64,000 bases of DNA from CAZAFN01 sp964484795 (GCA_964484795.1 CAZAFN010000006.1:3533-67532); one strand, 5' to 3'. Positions 45,479 through 54,345 are shown, counted from the stretch's first letter. Notes: generated by a model from the sequence alone, not told the origin. Numbers and translations are program-made.

Positions 45479-46309
45479 TCACAAAGTTCTGGTGTGGAGT
45501 ATCTTTGGAGAAGAATCTATATTCTCCAACCATTTAGTATCATGATTGGATGCTTTTTCTCTAGGAACTGCTAGTGAATTTATAGTGGCAGTATCATTAA
45601 AATAATTTTTATTATTCGCAAAATAATTTTCTGGATTATATAACTGGGTCATAGCCCAAAAAACGTCATAATTTAGCTTTGACAAATAATCGTTTATTTG
45701 ATTTGGGTATATAATATGGTTTTCTAACCACATAACTGGTCTATATTTTTCAATGAATCTCTTGCCTCCTTCTAAAACATCAATTTCCATCATTTCGACG
45801 TCCATTTTAACGAAATCACATTTTTTTATGTTTAAAAAATCATCTAATTTAATGATTTCTACAATTTGTTTTTTTTCGTTTTTAAGAATTTTTGCTGTTG
45901 CGGTATTGTCATAATCATCTTTTAAACCAACACCACCAAAATTACCTACAGATGTGTAATCAATTTTATCTAGCTTAATCTTCTGTCTACNNNNNNNNNN
46001 ATTTCTAATAATTTTCAAATTATTTTCTTTAAAGTTTCTACAAAGCAAATCATATATAAAGCTTTGAGGTTCAAAGCTATAAACCTTTCCGTCATCCCCA
46101 ACTTTTTTTGCAAATGGTATTGTAAATGCACCTATATTGGCGCCTATATCAAAAACAACATCACCGTTTCCAATGAATTTTTGCATTATTGAAAATTCAA
46201 TTTCAGAGAATTCTCCATATTCTCTAATGGATAAGCCTATATATTGGTCATAATGGCAAAAATAAAACATACCGTGTTTCCCATTTACTTTTCCAACAAA
46301 TTTTTCCAC
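45479..46309 (-). CDS. FkbM family methyltransferase, interrupted by an assembly gap
   Basis: The frame is open on both sides of ten unknown bases (45991-46000). The N-terminal side has the SAM motif V-F-D-I-G-A-N-I-G-A-F-T near residue 56. The C-terminal side has N-F-G-G-V, V-K-M-D-V-E near residue 168 and W-L-E-N-H-I. FkbM proteins O-methylate sugars or polyketides. As displayed the frame is kept, but the true gap length is unknown, so the exact protein length is uncertain. It may methylate the glycan worked on by the neighbouring acyl- and sulfotransferases. Confidence 0.85.
   Translation of the reverse strand: MEKFVGKVNGKHGMFYFCHYDQYIGLSIREYGEFSEIEFSIMQKFIGNGDVVFDIGANIGAFTIPFAKKVGDDGKVYSFEPQSFIYDLLCRNFKENNLKIIRNXXXXRQKIKLDKIDYTSVGNFGGVGLKDDYDNTATAKILKNEKKQIVEIIKLDDFLNIKKCDFVKMDVEMMEIDVLEGGKRFIEKYRPVMWLENHIIYPNQINDYLSKLNYDVFWAMTQLYNPENYFANNKNYFNDTATINSLAVPREKASNHDTKWLENIDSSPKILHTRTL
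45991..46000. other. Assembly gap of ten N
   Basis: Ten consecutive N interrupt the FkbM methyltransferase gene. The round number suggests a placeholder between two contigs or an unresolved overlap, so distances across it should not be trusted. Confidence 0.99.
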
Positions 46310-46455
46310 AATGTTAGTTTAGCAATAAAAAAACTTTAGATACAGTCAAATTGCAGTGTTAAATATTTTTTAATTGATTTAATAATAAGAAGTAGTTTTC
46401 ATTTTTTTTTTACTTTTTAACTTATCTTAGTTTATAATTATTAATTTTTAAGATT

Positions 46456-46926
46456 ATGAGAATTTTAATATTAGTTTTGATTTTATTTTGTCGACAAGCA
46501 AATTCAGGGGCCTTTGCTGAGAGCACTGTCAGTCAATCTGCTGGGGGCAGTTTAGCAATTACAAAAAAAGCCATTTCACCACTTCAATCTGCTGTGGTTT
46601 ATGGTTCAATTAGCTATGTAGGAAAACAATTGTTTGACTCTGGTTTCTTGTCCCCAATTGGCCTTATACCAAAAAACATAAAAAAATTATCTCCCTTAGC
46701 TTATGAAAATTCCTTAATTCCAACAATTAGTAATCACAGACTAATTGTTTGTAATGAAAAAGTTAGTAGCTTAAATCATCTTGTTAATTCGAGAAATGAG
46801 AGTGATAAATCTAATTATTTTTTCAATGCTAAAAACAAAAATAACGGATGTGATTCTTTCTCTAAATCTATTTATGAATCAGAGCAAAGAAAGCATCTGG
46901 CCAATAGATATTTAAAAGATAAATAA
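46456..46926 (+). CDS. Exported protein of unknown function
   Basis: This 156-residue protein has a signal peptide (about residues 1-18, small residues N-S-G-A-F-A at the end). The mature part begins with a small, Ser/Ala-rich stretch and has two Cys (near residues 98 and 133). I recognise no family. It starts the plus-strand run that continues into the arylsulfotransferase-like gene 24 bases later, so it is probably part of the same surface-modification locus. Confidence 0.65.
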   Translation: MRILILVLILFCRQANSGAFAESTVSQSAGGSLAITKKAISPLQSAVVYGSISYVGKQLFDSGFLSPIGLIPKNIKKLSPLAYENSLIPTISNHRLIVCNEKVSSLNHLVNSRNESDKSNYFFNAKNKNNGCDSFSKSIYESEQRKHLANRYLKDK

Positions 46927-46950
46927 GACTTTTATTTTATTAATGTGATT

Positions 46951-48342
46951 ATGTTCAAGAAAATTGAAATTTGGATACTTTATCTTGTAATTGTTTTGGC
47001 AATAATTTTTGGAATTTTTTTTGGTGTTTTAGTTAGACAGGAGTTGGTAGGATCAGTAAAGCTTGGGTCAGTTTCCAGAGCAGCATTATTTTTGTCTGAA
47101 ATACCAATGAATCTTAAAAAGATTTTTCAATTAACAAAAGACCCAGGAGTTGAATCTTCTGTAGGTTCAAGATTTGAAAAAAAATATGGATTTATTGGTG
47201 ACTATAATGATGATTATTTTTTACTTTTGTCAAGATTTGATGGTGATTCAAGTGAAAGTTTAGTTGAACTTGTTGATCTAGGAAATTTTAAAATCATTCA
47301 TCAGTGGAATCCAAATATAAATGAGATAAATGAAAATATTGATGTTAGTAGACAGGAATATAAGTTATTAAAACGAGATTTTCACGAAAATAGATACAAA
47401 ATTGATTCCCCTATATTAAGTGAAGACGGCGGGTTGATTTTTCATCCCAATGGTTCAGCTTTAATCAAGATTGATCATTGCAACAATCTTTTGTGGATAA
47501 ATGATTCTGATCATTTTCATCATATGAGTGAAGAAGATTTAGAGGGAAACTATTGGATACCTTCAAGAATATTTCCTTATTCTCTTTCTGAAGAAATGGT
47601 TGGAGAAGAATATGGTGATTTTTTTGATGATGCAATTACTAAGGTTTCACAAGAAGGAAAAACAATCTATCAAAAATCTGTTTCCAAGATTTTACTTGAT
47701 AACGATATGCATCATTTAATATTTTCTAATCAAATTTTTGATGGTGATCCCATACATTTGAATGATATTCAACCAGCGGTTTTTAGCAGTCAGTATTGGG
47801 AGAAAGGAGATTTATTTTTAAGTTTAAGAACGCAAAATATGATAATCCAATACCGACCAAGTAAAAATTTAATAATTGATATAATTACAGGTCCGTTTGC
47901 CAATCAACATGATGTTGACATAATCTCTAGTGAGGAAATCTCCATTTTTAATAACAATGTATATTTTTATAAAGGGAAACGCATAGACGGTGGAAATTTA
48001 CACTTTAATGGGAAACCAAAGACTGGAATTAGCGAAGTGCTGATTTACAATTTTAGAACTAAGACTTTTAAAAAGAAATTTAATGATCAATTTAAGCAAT
48101 ATGACATAAGAACTAGTGTTCAAGGGCTTTCTGAAATTCTTAATGATGGAAGTTTATTTATTGAAGAAACTCAAGCTGGAAGGTTGTTGTTTTTTAATAA
48201 AAATGGTGAATTATTATGGGAATACGTTAATAAAGCAGAAAATGGTAAAAATTATGGTCTAGGTTTTTCCAGAATTCTATATAAAAGTCCAAAAATTGAT
48301 AATGTTATTAAAAAAATAAAAAGCCATAAATGCAAAAGTTAA
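46951..48342 (+). CDS. Arylsulfotransferase-like (ASST family) beta-propeller protein, membrane-anchored
   Basis: From the ATG at 46951 (a GTG two codons earlier is possible), this protein of about 463 residues has an N-terminal membrane helix (about 5-28). The periplasmic body resembles the arylsulfotransferase family, with L-H-N-D-I-Q-P-like P-I-H-L-N-D-I-Q-P near residue 267, L-F-L-S-L-R-T near 289, Q-Y-R-P and a Q-H-D-V segment. Characterised enzymes transfer sulfate between phenolic groups using a catalytic His. Which His serves here is not certain, and many members are untested. It overlaps the next small gene by 13 bases. Confidence 0.78.
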   Translation: MFKKIEIWILYLVIVLAIIFGIFFGVLVRQELVGSVKLGSVSRAALFLSEIPMNLKKIFQLTKDPGVESSVGSRFEKKYGFIGDYNDDYFLLLSRFDGDSSESLVELVDLGNFKIIHQWNPNINEINENIDVSRQEYKLLKRDFHENRYKIDSPILSEDGGLIFHPNGSALIKIDHCNNLLWINDSDHFHHMSEEDLEGNYWIPSRIFPYSLSEEMVGEEYGDFFDDAITKVSQEGKTIYQKSVSKILLDNDMHHLIFSNQIFDGDPIHLNDIQPAVFSSQYWEKGDLFLSLRTQNMIIQYRPSKNLIIDIITGPFANQHDVDIISSEEISIFNNNVYFYKGKRIDGGNLHFNGKPKTGISEVLIYNFRTKTFKKKFNDQFKQYDIRTSVQGLSEILNDGSLFIEETQAGRLLFFNKNGELLWEYVNKAENGKNYGLGFSRILYKSPKIDNVIKKIKSHKCKS

Positions 48343-48518
48343 TATTTTTTTTTCTAATTTTATATCCAATCATCTCGTTTTCTTATATTGGGCCAGGAAT
48401 GGCAGGTGGTATTATTATTTCAATAATGGGAATAATTTTGGCTATTATAATCGCTTTGTTTGGAATTTTATATTACCCTATTAAGAGATTTCTATTAAAA
48501 AAAAAAAACAAAAAATAG
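48330..48518 (+). CDS. Small YIGPG-motif membrane protein
   Basis: This 62-residue protein has a signal-like first helix ending S-F-S, then Y-I-G-P-G-M-A-G-G at about residues 19-27, a second hydrophobic helix and a basic tail Y-Y-P-I-K-R-F. Small proteins with the same Y-I-G-P-G start, glycine-rich turn and P-I-K-R end recur in bacteria; I recall some beside arylsulfotransferase-like genes, without a known role. Overlap with the upstream gene suggests translational coupling and a shared function. Confidence 0.75.
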   Translation: MQKLIFFFLILYPIISFSYIGPGMAGGIIISIMGIILAIIIALFGILYYPIKRFLLKKKNKK

Positions 48519-48529
48519 TTGCATCGTAA

Positions 48530-50571
48530 TTGTCAACAAACATAACATATAGACCGGAAATTGATGGACTTAGGGCCTTAGCAGTAATTTCTGTAATCAC
48601 TTATCATTTGAAGTTTTATTTTAATGATTTCACGATTCTTCAAGGTGGATTTTTGGGTGTGGATATATTTTTTGTAATATCTGGATATTTAATAACATCA
48701 TTAATTAAGAAAGAAATTTTAAGTAGAGATAAAATTTCATACTTAAATTTCTTAGATAGAAGAATTAGGAGAATAATTCCATTAATTATTTTTTTCTTTT
48801 TAGTTTTTTTGCCAATAGCGTATATCTTTTTGCTTCCTCAAAACTTGATGGATTTTTCAAAATCAATTCTTTATTCTTTGGGTTTTTCTTCTAATGTGTA
48901 TTTTTATTTAACGGAGGTTGAATATGGTTTGGAAAATTTATCTAAGCCAATTCTGCATTTGTGGTCACTTTCTATAGAACAACAGTACTATATAATTTTC
49001 CCAATTATCTTTTTTTTAATTTTTAAATTCTTTAAACAAAGAATAATTTTGTTTTTTTTAATTCTTGTGTTTTTGAATTTATTTTTAATGCAATTCTTAG
49101 GAAATTTGAAGGTTTCCCCACCTTTTGTTGAAGAAAATTTTTCACTGGAAGCTAAAACTGTTTTTTTTAATTTTTATTTTTTGTCGAGTAGATTATGGGA
49201 ATTTTTTGCAGGAACTTTGGTTTCTTTAATGGAAGAAAAAAAAAATGAAGCTAATGGAAATTTAAATTCCGTTTTATGCAATTTTGGTTTTGGTTTAATA
49301 ATTTTTTCAATGTTTTTTTATAATGACAGAGATTTTCACCCATCATTCATAAATTTTTTTCCAGTTTTTGGTACTTGTCTAATTATTTTCTTTTATAAAG
49401 AAGTAGGCAATCTGAGTTTTTTGTCTTCAAAAATTTTTGTTGGTATAGGAAAAATTTCTTATTCTCTGTATTTATGGCATTTTCCAATAATTTCTTTTTT
49501 ATTTTTTCTTAATTTAGGATTAGCTAATAATCTAGTAAAGTTTTATGTAATACTTCTTACTGTTCTTCTATCAATTTTTACTTTTAATTTTATTGAAAAA
49601 CCGTTTAGACAGAGAAAAGTAATATCTTCAAAGTCATTTTATTCTTTAATAACCTTTTTTTCATTAATATTGATTGTTTTCTGTACTAGAATCATTGTTA
49701 CTAATGGGGCTCATGAAAGGGTGCCTGAGATTCTTTCTAAAAAAAACCAGTCAAAAGTTGAGTTTTACAATCATAGAGTTTATGAACATAAAAAAGAATC
49801 TAGAAGCGTAATACTCGTTGGTGATAGTCAATTAAGAGCTATCAAGTTTGATTTAAAAAAAAGACTTAAAAATAGTAATTTAAACTATGCACAAAGTATT
49901 TTTGACGGTTGCCAGTTAATAATTAATACACAAAGAGTTGACAAGGTCTCATTGGCAACAAAACTTGATTGCGATATTAAAACACAAGAAATTCGAATGG
50001 ATTTTCTAAAAAATCATACGAATTCAATTGTCGTGCTTGGTGGAAGATTGCCACTCATTTTAAGTGAAGAAAGATTTAATAATGAAGAAGGCGGATATGA
50101 GGGTAAAATGAATGATTTCATTCAAAATTATGACAGTTCAATTGAGACACTTGAACAAAGAAATGCATTGATAGAACAAGAATATAAAAATACAGTAATG
50201 AAAATATTAAAACTTAATAATTTTGTAATTCTAATATATCCAATACCTGAAGTTGGATGGAATCTTCCAAGGAAATTAATGAATTTAATTGATAAGAATC
50301 TTTTTAAATTAAATAAGAATAAGTTTGATGAAGAATTTATAAAAAAAGATCAGATAAAAGTTTTAAGCTTTTAAATGAGATTCAACATCCAAAAATTATT
50401 AGAATTTATCCTCACAAAATTTTCTGTAATAATAAAATTCATAATAGGTGTGTAACACATAGCCAAACAGATATGTATTATTATGATAACAATCATTTAT
50501 CCATTAAGGGAGCAGAATTATTGAATGATATTATAATGCAAGAAATTAAAAAAATAGTTGAAAATGATTAA
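48530..50571 (+). CDS. OafA/YrhL-type acyltransferase with C-terminal SGNH domain, frameshifted
   Basis: The intact part (48530-50374) starts at TTG and has the acyltransferase-3 motif R-P-E-I-D-G-L-R-A-L-A-V at 8-19, about ten membrane helices and an SGNH domain with G-D-S-Q near residue 432. The frame stops at 50372-50374, but the missing end is present one frame over up to 50571, with P-H-K-I-F-C and the catalytic D-N-N-H-L-S block. One extra base in the A7 run at 50341-50347 would restore a 680-residue enzyme. Such proteins O-acetylate surface polysaccharide or lipid A. Sequencing error, slippage or real disruption are all possible. Confidence 0.85.
50341..50347 (+). other. A7 run where the acyltransferase frame is lost
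   Basis: Seven A at 50341-50347 precede GATCAG. Reading one missing A here joins E-E-F-I-K-K to S-D-K-S-F-K-L-L-N-E and the SGNH C-terminus without a stop. Confidence 0.7.
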
Positions 50572-50911
50572 TCATTTTTTTTGTTTTGTTTTTTTTTTCT
50601 TATCAATTTTGATTATTGATAGATTTGAAATTTTAAAATCTTTTAAAAAAAATATCAATTATATAAAAAAAATAAGATTAACAATCCTTAATCTAAATGA
50701 AAAAAAAATAAAATTATTAATGATTTTTTCAAGATTATTGTTTAAGAACTCCATAAAACAAATTTTAATTTTTTCTTTAATTTTATTTTTATACTTAATT
50801 TTAACGAATTTTTTGGAAAATTTTGAATTAATTGTTTTATCTATTTCTGGTTTTTTTGAGTTTCTCTTAATTTTTTTGCTATATTTTTTTTTGAAGAGAA
50901 AAAATGAATAA
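50564..50911 (+). CDS. Small membrane protein of unknown function
   Basis: From the ATG at 50564 this is a 115-residue protein with a hydrophobic N-terminal helix (about 2-18), a basic middle of about 40 residues and two C-terminal helices (about 68-85 and 90-110), ending K-R-K-N-E. No family is recognised. The start overlaps the restored end of the acyltransferase by eight bases and its end overlaps the sulfotransferase by eight, which argues it is a real gene. A TTG at 50558 is another possible start. Confidence 0.6.
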   Translation: MINHFFCFVFFFLSILIIDRFEILKSFKKNINYIKKIRLTILNLNEKKIKLLMIFSRLLFKNSIKQILIFSLILFLYLILTNFLENFELIVLSISGFFEFLLIFLLYFFLKRKNE

Positions 50912-51866
50912 TTATTCTTTTTTACAAAAACAACTTCATTCAATCGTATTATCTAATAATTTTTTTAAGAAATTTTCTTACTTTTTGGAAAAATCTATAT
51001 ACGAAAAAAAAATCAAAAACTACAATAAAAATGCTGAGCATATATTTATTACAGGAATGCCAAGATCTGGCACGACAATAATTCTTAATTTTTTATATAA
51101 AATAAAAGATTTTGCATCTTTGACTTATGCAGATATGCCTTTTGTTTTATCACCAAATTTATGGTCAATTTTTAATCGAAATGTGAAGATTAAATATGAA
51201 GAACGTTTACATGGTGATGGCATAAGCTTTTCAATTCAATCACCTGAAGCCTTTGAGGAAGTTTTCTGGAAAACTTTTGGAAATGATGAATTTCTTCAAT
51301 TATACAGAGAATATGTATCTTTGATTTTACATAAATACCAAAAAGATAGATACTTATGCAAAAATAATTACAATTACAAAAGAATTGAATTATTGAATGC
51401 AATTTTTCCACAATCAAAAATTTTAGTTCCTTTTAGAGATCCACTACAAACATCTTTTTCACTTTTACTTCAGAACAACAGATTTAAATCTATGCAAAGT
51501 AAAGATGAATTTATATGGAAATATATGAATTGGCTTGGTCATTATGAATTTGGTCTTGGTCACAAGTCTTGGCATTCATCTAGAAGCTTTGATGATCCAG
51601 TTGATATAAATTATTGGTTAGAGCAATGGCTTTTATTTTATGAAAATTTTCTGAAAAATCATAAGAAATATAAAAATGTTGTTATCTTAAACTATGATAA
51701 GTTAAATTCTCAGAATTATCTAAGAAAAGTCCTAAAAAAACTAAATGTTAGGCAAAATTTTAGTTTTAGATTTAAAGTTTCTAATAGAAAAATTCTTCCA
51801 AATTATAATAAAGATTTATATAAAAATTGTTTAAATATTCACAGGAATTTAATTGGTTTAACATAA
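50904..51866 (+). CDS. Sulfotransferase family protein
   Basis: This 320-residue protein has the PAPS 5'-phosphosulfate loop G-M-P-R-S-G-T-T at 51-58 and the 3'-phosphate region with V-P-F-R-D-P near residue 177. That is the pattern of bacterial PAPS-dependent sulfotransferases. The substrate is probably a carbohydrate, lipid or protein tyrosine; location after an acyltransferase suggests a surface glycan or lipid. No PAPS synthesis genes are in the window. It is the last gene of this plus-strand run. Confidence 0.88.
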   Translation: MNNYSFLQKQLHSIVLSNNFFKKFSYFLEKSIYEKKIKNYNKNAEHIFITGMPRSGTTIILNFLYKIKDFASLTYADMPFVLSPNLWSIFNRNVKIKYEERLHGDGISFSIQSPEAFEEVFWKTFGNDEFLQLYREYVSLILHKYQKDRYLCKNNYNYKRIELLNAIFPQSKILVPFRDPLQTSFSLLLQNNRFKSMQSKDEFIWKYMNWLGHYEFGLGHKSWHSSRSFDDPVDINYWLEQWLLFYENFLKNHKKYKNVVILNYDKLNSQNYLRKVLKKLNVRQNFSFRFKVSNRKILPNYNKDLYKNCLNIHRNLIGLT

Positions 51867-51906
51867 TCACTGAAATTTTTCACGTTTCTAAAAAGTAGAA
51901 ATGCAA

Positions 51907-52131
51907 CTAAAAATTATTTTTTTTAAAATAATTATTTAGAAATTTATTTATTGCTGGTGCAAAAAAAATTATACAAAAGAAGACAGTTGGCCATGCAATC
52001 AAAAAGCGGTTAAGCCATAAAGAAAAAAAGTTCCCTTCCGTAAATGTAATTAGAATTATGAATGCTGAAACAACCGTACTAGTGCAAAATGACATTATTA
52101 TTGCAAAAACTAATAATCTTAAACCTGTCAT
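51907..52131 (-). CDS. DUF2798-like small membrane protein
   Basis: This 74-residue protein has two transmembrane helices (about 6-27 and 40-62). The pattern M-S-F-x-x-S-x-V-V-S at the first helix and W-L-N-R-F-L-I-A-W-P-T-V-F at the second fits DUF2798. No function is known for the family. Another small minus-strand membrane gene lies 26 bases upstream. Confidence 0.8.
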   Translation of the reverse strand: MTGLRLLVFAIIMSFCTSTVVSAFIILITFTEGNFFSLWLNRFLIAWPTVFFCIIFFAPAINKFLNNYFKKNNF

Positions 52132-52157
52132 TTCTTTTATAGAATTAAGTTGTAAAC

Positions 52158-52310
52158 TTACTTAATTGAAGCTCCAGGATTTTTCTTATATTGCATTTTT
52201 TTTAATTTGTCAGTTAGTTTATATTTATTAATGCAAATTCCTAGGACTGTGCCAGAAAGGAAAGCCCCAGTGAGAAAGGCGCTTTTTATAGCAAAACCAA
52301 TTAATTTCAT
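52158..52310 (-). CDS. 50-residue single-pass membrane protein
   Basis: My own minus-strand translation from the ATG at 52310 gives M-K-L-I-G-F-A-I-K, a hydrophobic helix over about residues 3-26 with two Gly-rich turns, and a basic tail ending P-G-A-S-I-K. An AGGTGG ribosome-binding site (52315-52320) stands four bases before the ATG, one of the clearest in this region. No family is recognised. It precedes the DUF2798 gene and may share a promoter with it. Confidence 0.65.
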   Translation of the reverse strand: MKLIGFAIKSAFLTGAFLSGTVLGICINKYKLTDKLKKMQYKKNPGASIK

Positions 52311-52400
52311 TTTTCCACCTTATTAAAGGTAGCATAATATGACATAGAGTAAAATAGAATGTAGATTTTTCATAAAACTTATTTTAGAATTTGACTTGAT

Positions 52401-52844
52401 ATGTTGACTAGTAATGATTTAGGTAGTTTAAGAGATGCTTTTGAAGTCAAAAAGTTTAAAAAAGGAGAAGTAATTTTTCCTCAAGGTCAAATTGCTAATG
52501 GAGCTTATGTTGTTTTATCTGGCTTGGTTCATCTAGTTAAAAAACATAAAGTTGAAAATATTGTTGAGCACTTAGGAAACATAAGTGCTGGAGATAGTTT
52601 TGGAGCATGGTATGTTTTATTTGAATCAAAATTAAGACCAGTCTCAGCTTTTGCTAAAGAAGATTCAGAGCTTGTTTTTGTGCCAAATGAGGTTTTAAAA
52701 GAAAAACTAAAAAATTGTGACCCATTCATAATATATTGTTTTAGAAAATGGATTGATTTGATGAGACATAAAAAGGTTCCTGAAGATTATAGTGAAAAAA
52801 AAGAAACCAAAAACGATCCAGTTTTTGATAATTACAAAAAATAG
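52401..52844 (+). CDS. Cyclic-nucleotide-binding domain protein without a DNA-binding domain
   Basis: This 147-residue protein has one cNMP-binding beta-barrel (about 5-110): F-K-K-G-E-V-I-F-P-Q-G near residue 18, the G-A-Y-V-V-L-S-G-L-V segment near 33 and G-D-S-F-G near 69. It ends with a charged tail and lacks the helix-turn-helix of Crp/Fnr regulators. Residues for cAMP phosphate contact are not clearly conserved, so it may bind another ligand or act structurally. A methyltransferase gene follows 2 bases later. Confidence 0.82.
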   Translation: MLTSNDLGSLRDAFEVKKFKKGEVIFPQGQIANGAYVVLSGLVHLVKKHKVENIVEHLGNISAGDSFGAWYVLFESKLRPVSAFAKEDSELVFVPNEVLKEKLKNCDPFIIYCFRKWIDLMRHKKVPEDYSEKKETKNDPVFDNYKK

Positions 52845-52846
52845 AA

Positions 52847-53482
52847 TTGTTTAATTTTTTATTATCAGTTTATTTTAATTCTAAGATAAAAAAAATTTAT
52901 AATAGTAATTTAGAAAAAAGAGGGTTTTCTCCAAATGGAGTTTTTTGGAATTCAACACAGTCTCAACATAGTAGATTTGAAGTGTTGTTATATTTGTTAA
53001 AAAATAATTTACTTAAAAAAACTGTTAGAATTGCTGATGTTGGATGTGGGTGTGGAGATTTTTTAAGTTTTTTAAGAAAGAATAATTTTAAAGACTTCTC
53101 TTATCAAGGTTACGATATAAATGTTGAGTTGATCAAATATTGTAAAAGAAAATATCCTTCAAATTTTTTTATGGTAAACAATTTTCCAATTTATGAATGT
53201 GACTTTTCAATTATGTCAGGAACATACAATTATACTGTAACTGATAATTTTATAAAGTGGGAAGAATATATCATTTATAATCTAATGCAGTGCTATAAAA
53301 GAAGTAAATTAGGAATGATTTTCAACCTACAGTTTTCTAAAAATAGATGTATTAGAAACAATATATATTACACGCATATTGGTACTATGGAATCTTTGCT
53401 AGAGAAAAATTTTGAGAAGGTAAAAAAATTTTTTTTCTTAGGTACAAAAAATGACATATATTTCATAATTTTAAGGAAATAA
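52847..53482 (+). CDS. Class I SAM-dependent methyltransferase
   Basis: This 211-residue protein starts at TTG and has the SAM motif R-I-A-D-V-G-C-G-C-G-D-F near residues 61-72, with acidic motif II in G-Y-D-I-N near 90. The substrate is unknown. It follows the cyclic-nucleotide-domain gene closely, so the two may work together. Its last 12 bases overlap trmL on the other strand. Confidence 0.85.
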   Translation: MFNFLLSVYFNSKIKKIYNSNLEKRGFSPNGVFWNSTQSQHSRFEVLLYLLKNNLLKKTVRIADVGCGCGDFLSFLRKNNFKDFSYQGYDINVELIKYCKRKYPSNFFMVNNFPIYECDFSIMSGTYNYTVTDNFIKWEEYIIYNLMQCYKRSKLGMIFNLQFSKNRCIRNNIYYTHIGTMESLLEKNFEKVKKFFFLGTKNDIYFIILRK

Positions 53483-53947
53483 AAAATTATTTTGCCTCCA
53501 TGCTTCGTAAATACAAATTGAAACAGCATTAGCTAAGTTTAAACTTCTATTTCCACAAACCATTGGAATAGAGATTCTTGGTGAATCTTTTAATTTTTCG
53601 TAAACGTAATCAGGCAACCCTGATGTTTCTGATCCAAAAAGAAAGTAGTCACCAAAGATATATTTTGGTTTCTCATAAGTTTGATTTCCTGATTTGGTAA
53701 TTAGAAAAATTTTTTTATTCTTTATATTTTGTAAAAAATCATCAACATTTTCATACAGATTCATATCTACTTTTTTAAAGTAATCCATACCGGCACGTTT
53801 TAAACTTTTCTCATTCAAACTAAAACCAAGTGGTTTTATTAAGTGTAGTCTAGAGCCAGTATTTGCACAAAGCCTAATAATATTGCCAGTATTAGGAGGT
53901 ATAAGTGGATTAAATAATATAATATTAAACGTGTACTTGTTAATCAT
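53471..53947 (-). CDS. trmL: tRNA (cytidine(34)-2'-O)-methyltransferase
   Basis: This 158-residue SPOUT methyltransferase has N-P-x-I-P-P-N-T-G-N-I-I-R near residues 12-24, F-G-S-E-T-S-G-L-P near 103-111 and a C-terminal knot with I-P-M-x-x-x-x-R-S-L-N-L-A-N-A-V. It methylates the wobble nucleoside of tRNA-Leu. It stands in tandem with a small unknown gene upstream. Confidence 0.95.
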   Translation of the reverse strand: MINKYTFNIILFNPLIPPNTGNIIRLCANTGSRLHLIKPLGFSLNEKSLKRAGMDYFKKVDMNLYENVDDFLQNIKNKKIFLITKSGNQTYEKPKYIFGDYFLFGSETSGLPDYVYEKLKDSPRISIPMVCGNRSLNLANAVSICIYEAWRQNNFLFP

Positions 53948-53974
53948 TTCTACGTAAAAGATATATAAATTAAA

Positions 53975-54160
53975 TTAAATTGAAATGTTTTCTAATGCTT
54001 TTTTGTAGTTTTTTTCTGATTTAAACCACTGAACTAGGTTTCCGCCAGTAAAACCTGACATTTTAACATCAATAAACCATTTTTTTACATCTATGTCCCA
54101 TCCATAACAGATGTCTAGTTGAATGCTTCCTTTGTTTGCATTTTTAAAAAATATAGCCAT
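53975..54160 (-). CDS. Small hypothetical protein
   Basis: From the ATG at 54160 this is a 61-residue soluble protein with an aromatic middle (W-D-I-D-V-K-K-W-F near residues 21-29) and G-G-N-L-V-Q-W-F. The frame could start further upstream at 54211, but the added residues look unconserved. No family is recognised. Coding status is moderately supported by composition and placement just upstream of trmL. Confidence 0.5.
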   Translation of the reverse strand: MAIFFKNANKGSIQLDICYGWDIDVKKWFIDVKMSGFTGGNLVQWFKSEKNYKKALENISI

Positions 54161-54345
54161 AAATATACCTAATGAGTTATTTATTAACTTAACTGCGCTA
54201 GAATTCTGCAATTTTTAGGCCATCGATATCATTTTTATAATATGAATTTTTATTGGTTATTTGCTAAAACTAAATGGTCTTTATTTGAACAAAAAGATTG
54301 ATAAAGAAAGTCTTTCAAATATAGTTGTGACAAACAAAGATGGTT

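Noticed and set aside
50659..50943. Minus-strand 94-residue frame
   Set aside because: Low-complexity Lys/Ile composition and full antisense overlap with the better supported membrane-protein and sulfotransferase genes.
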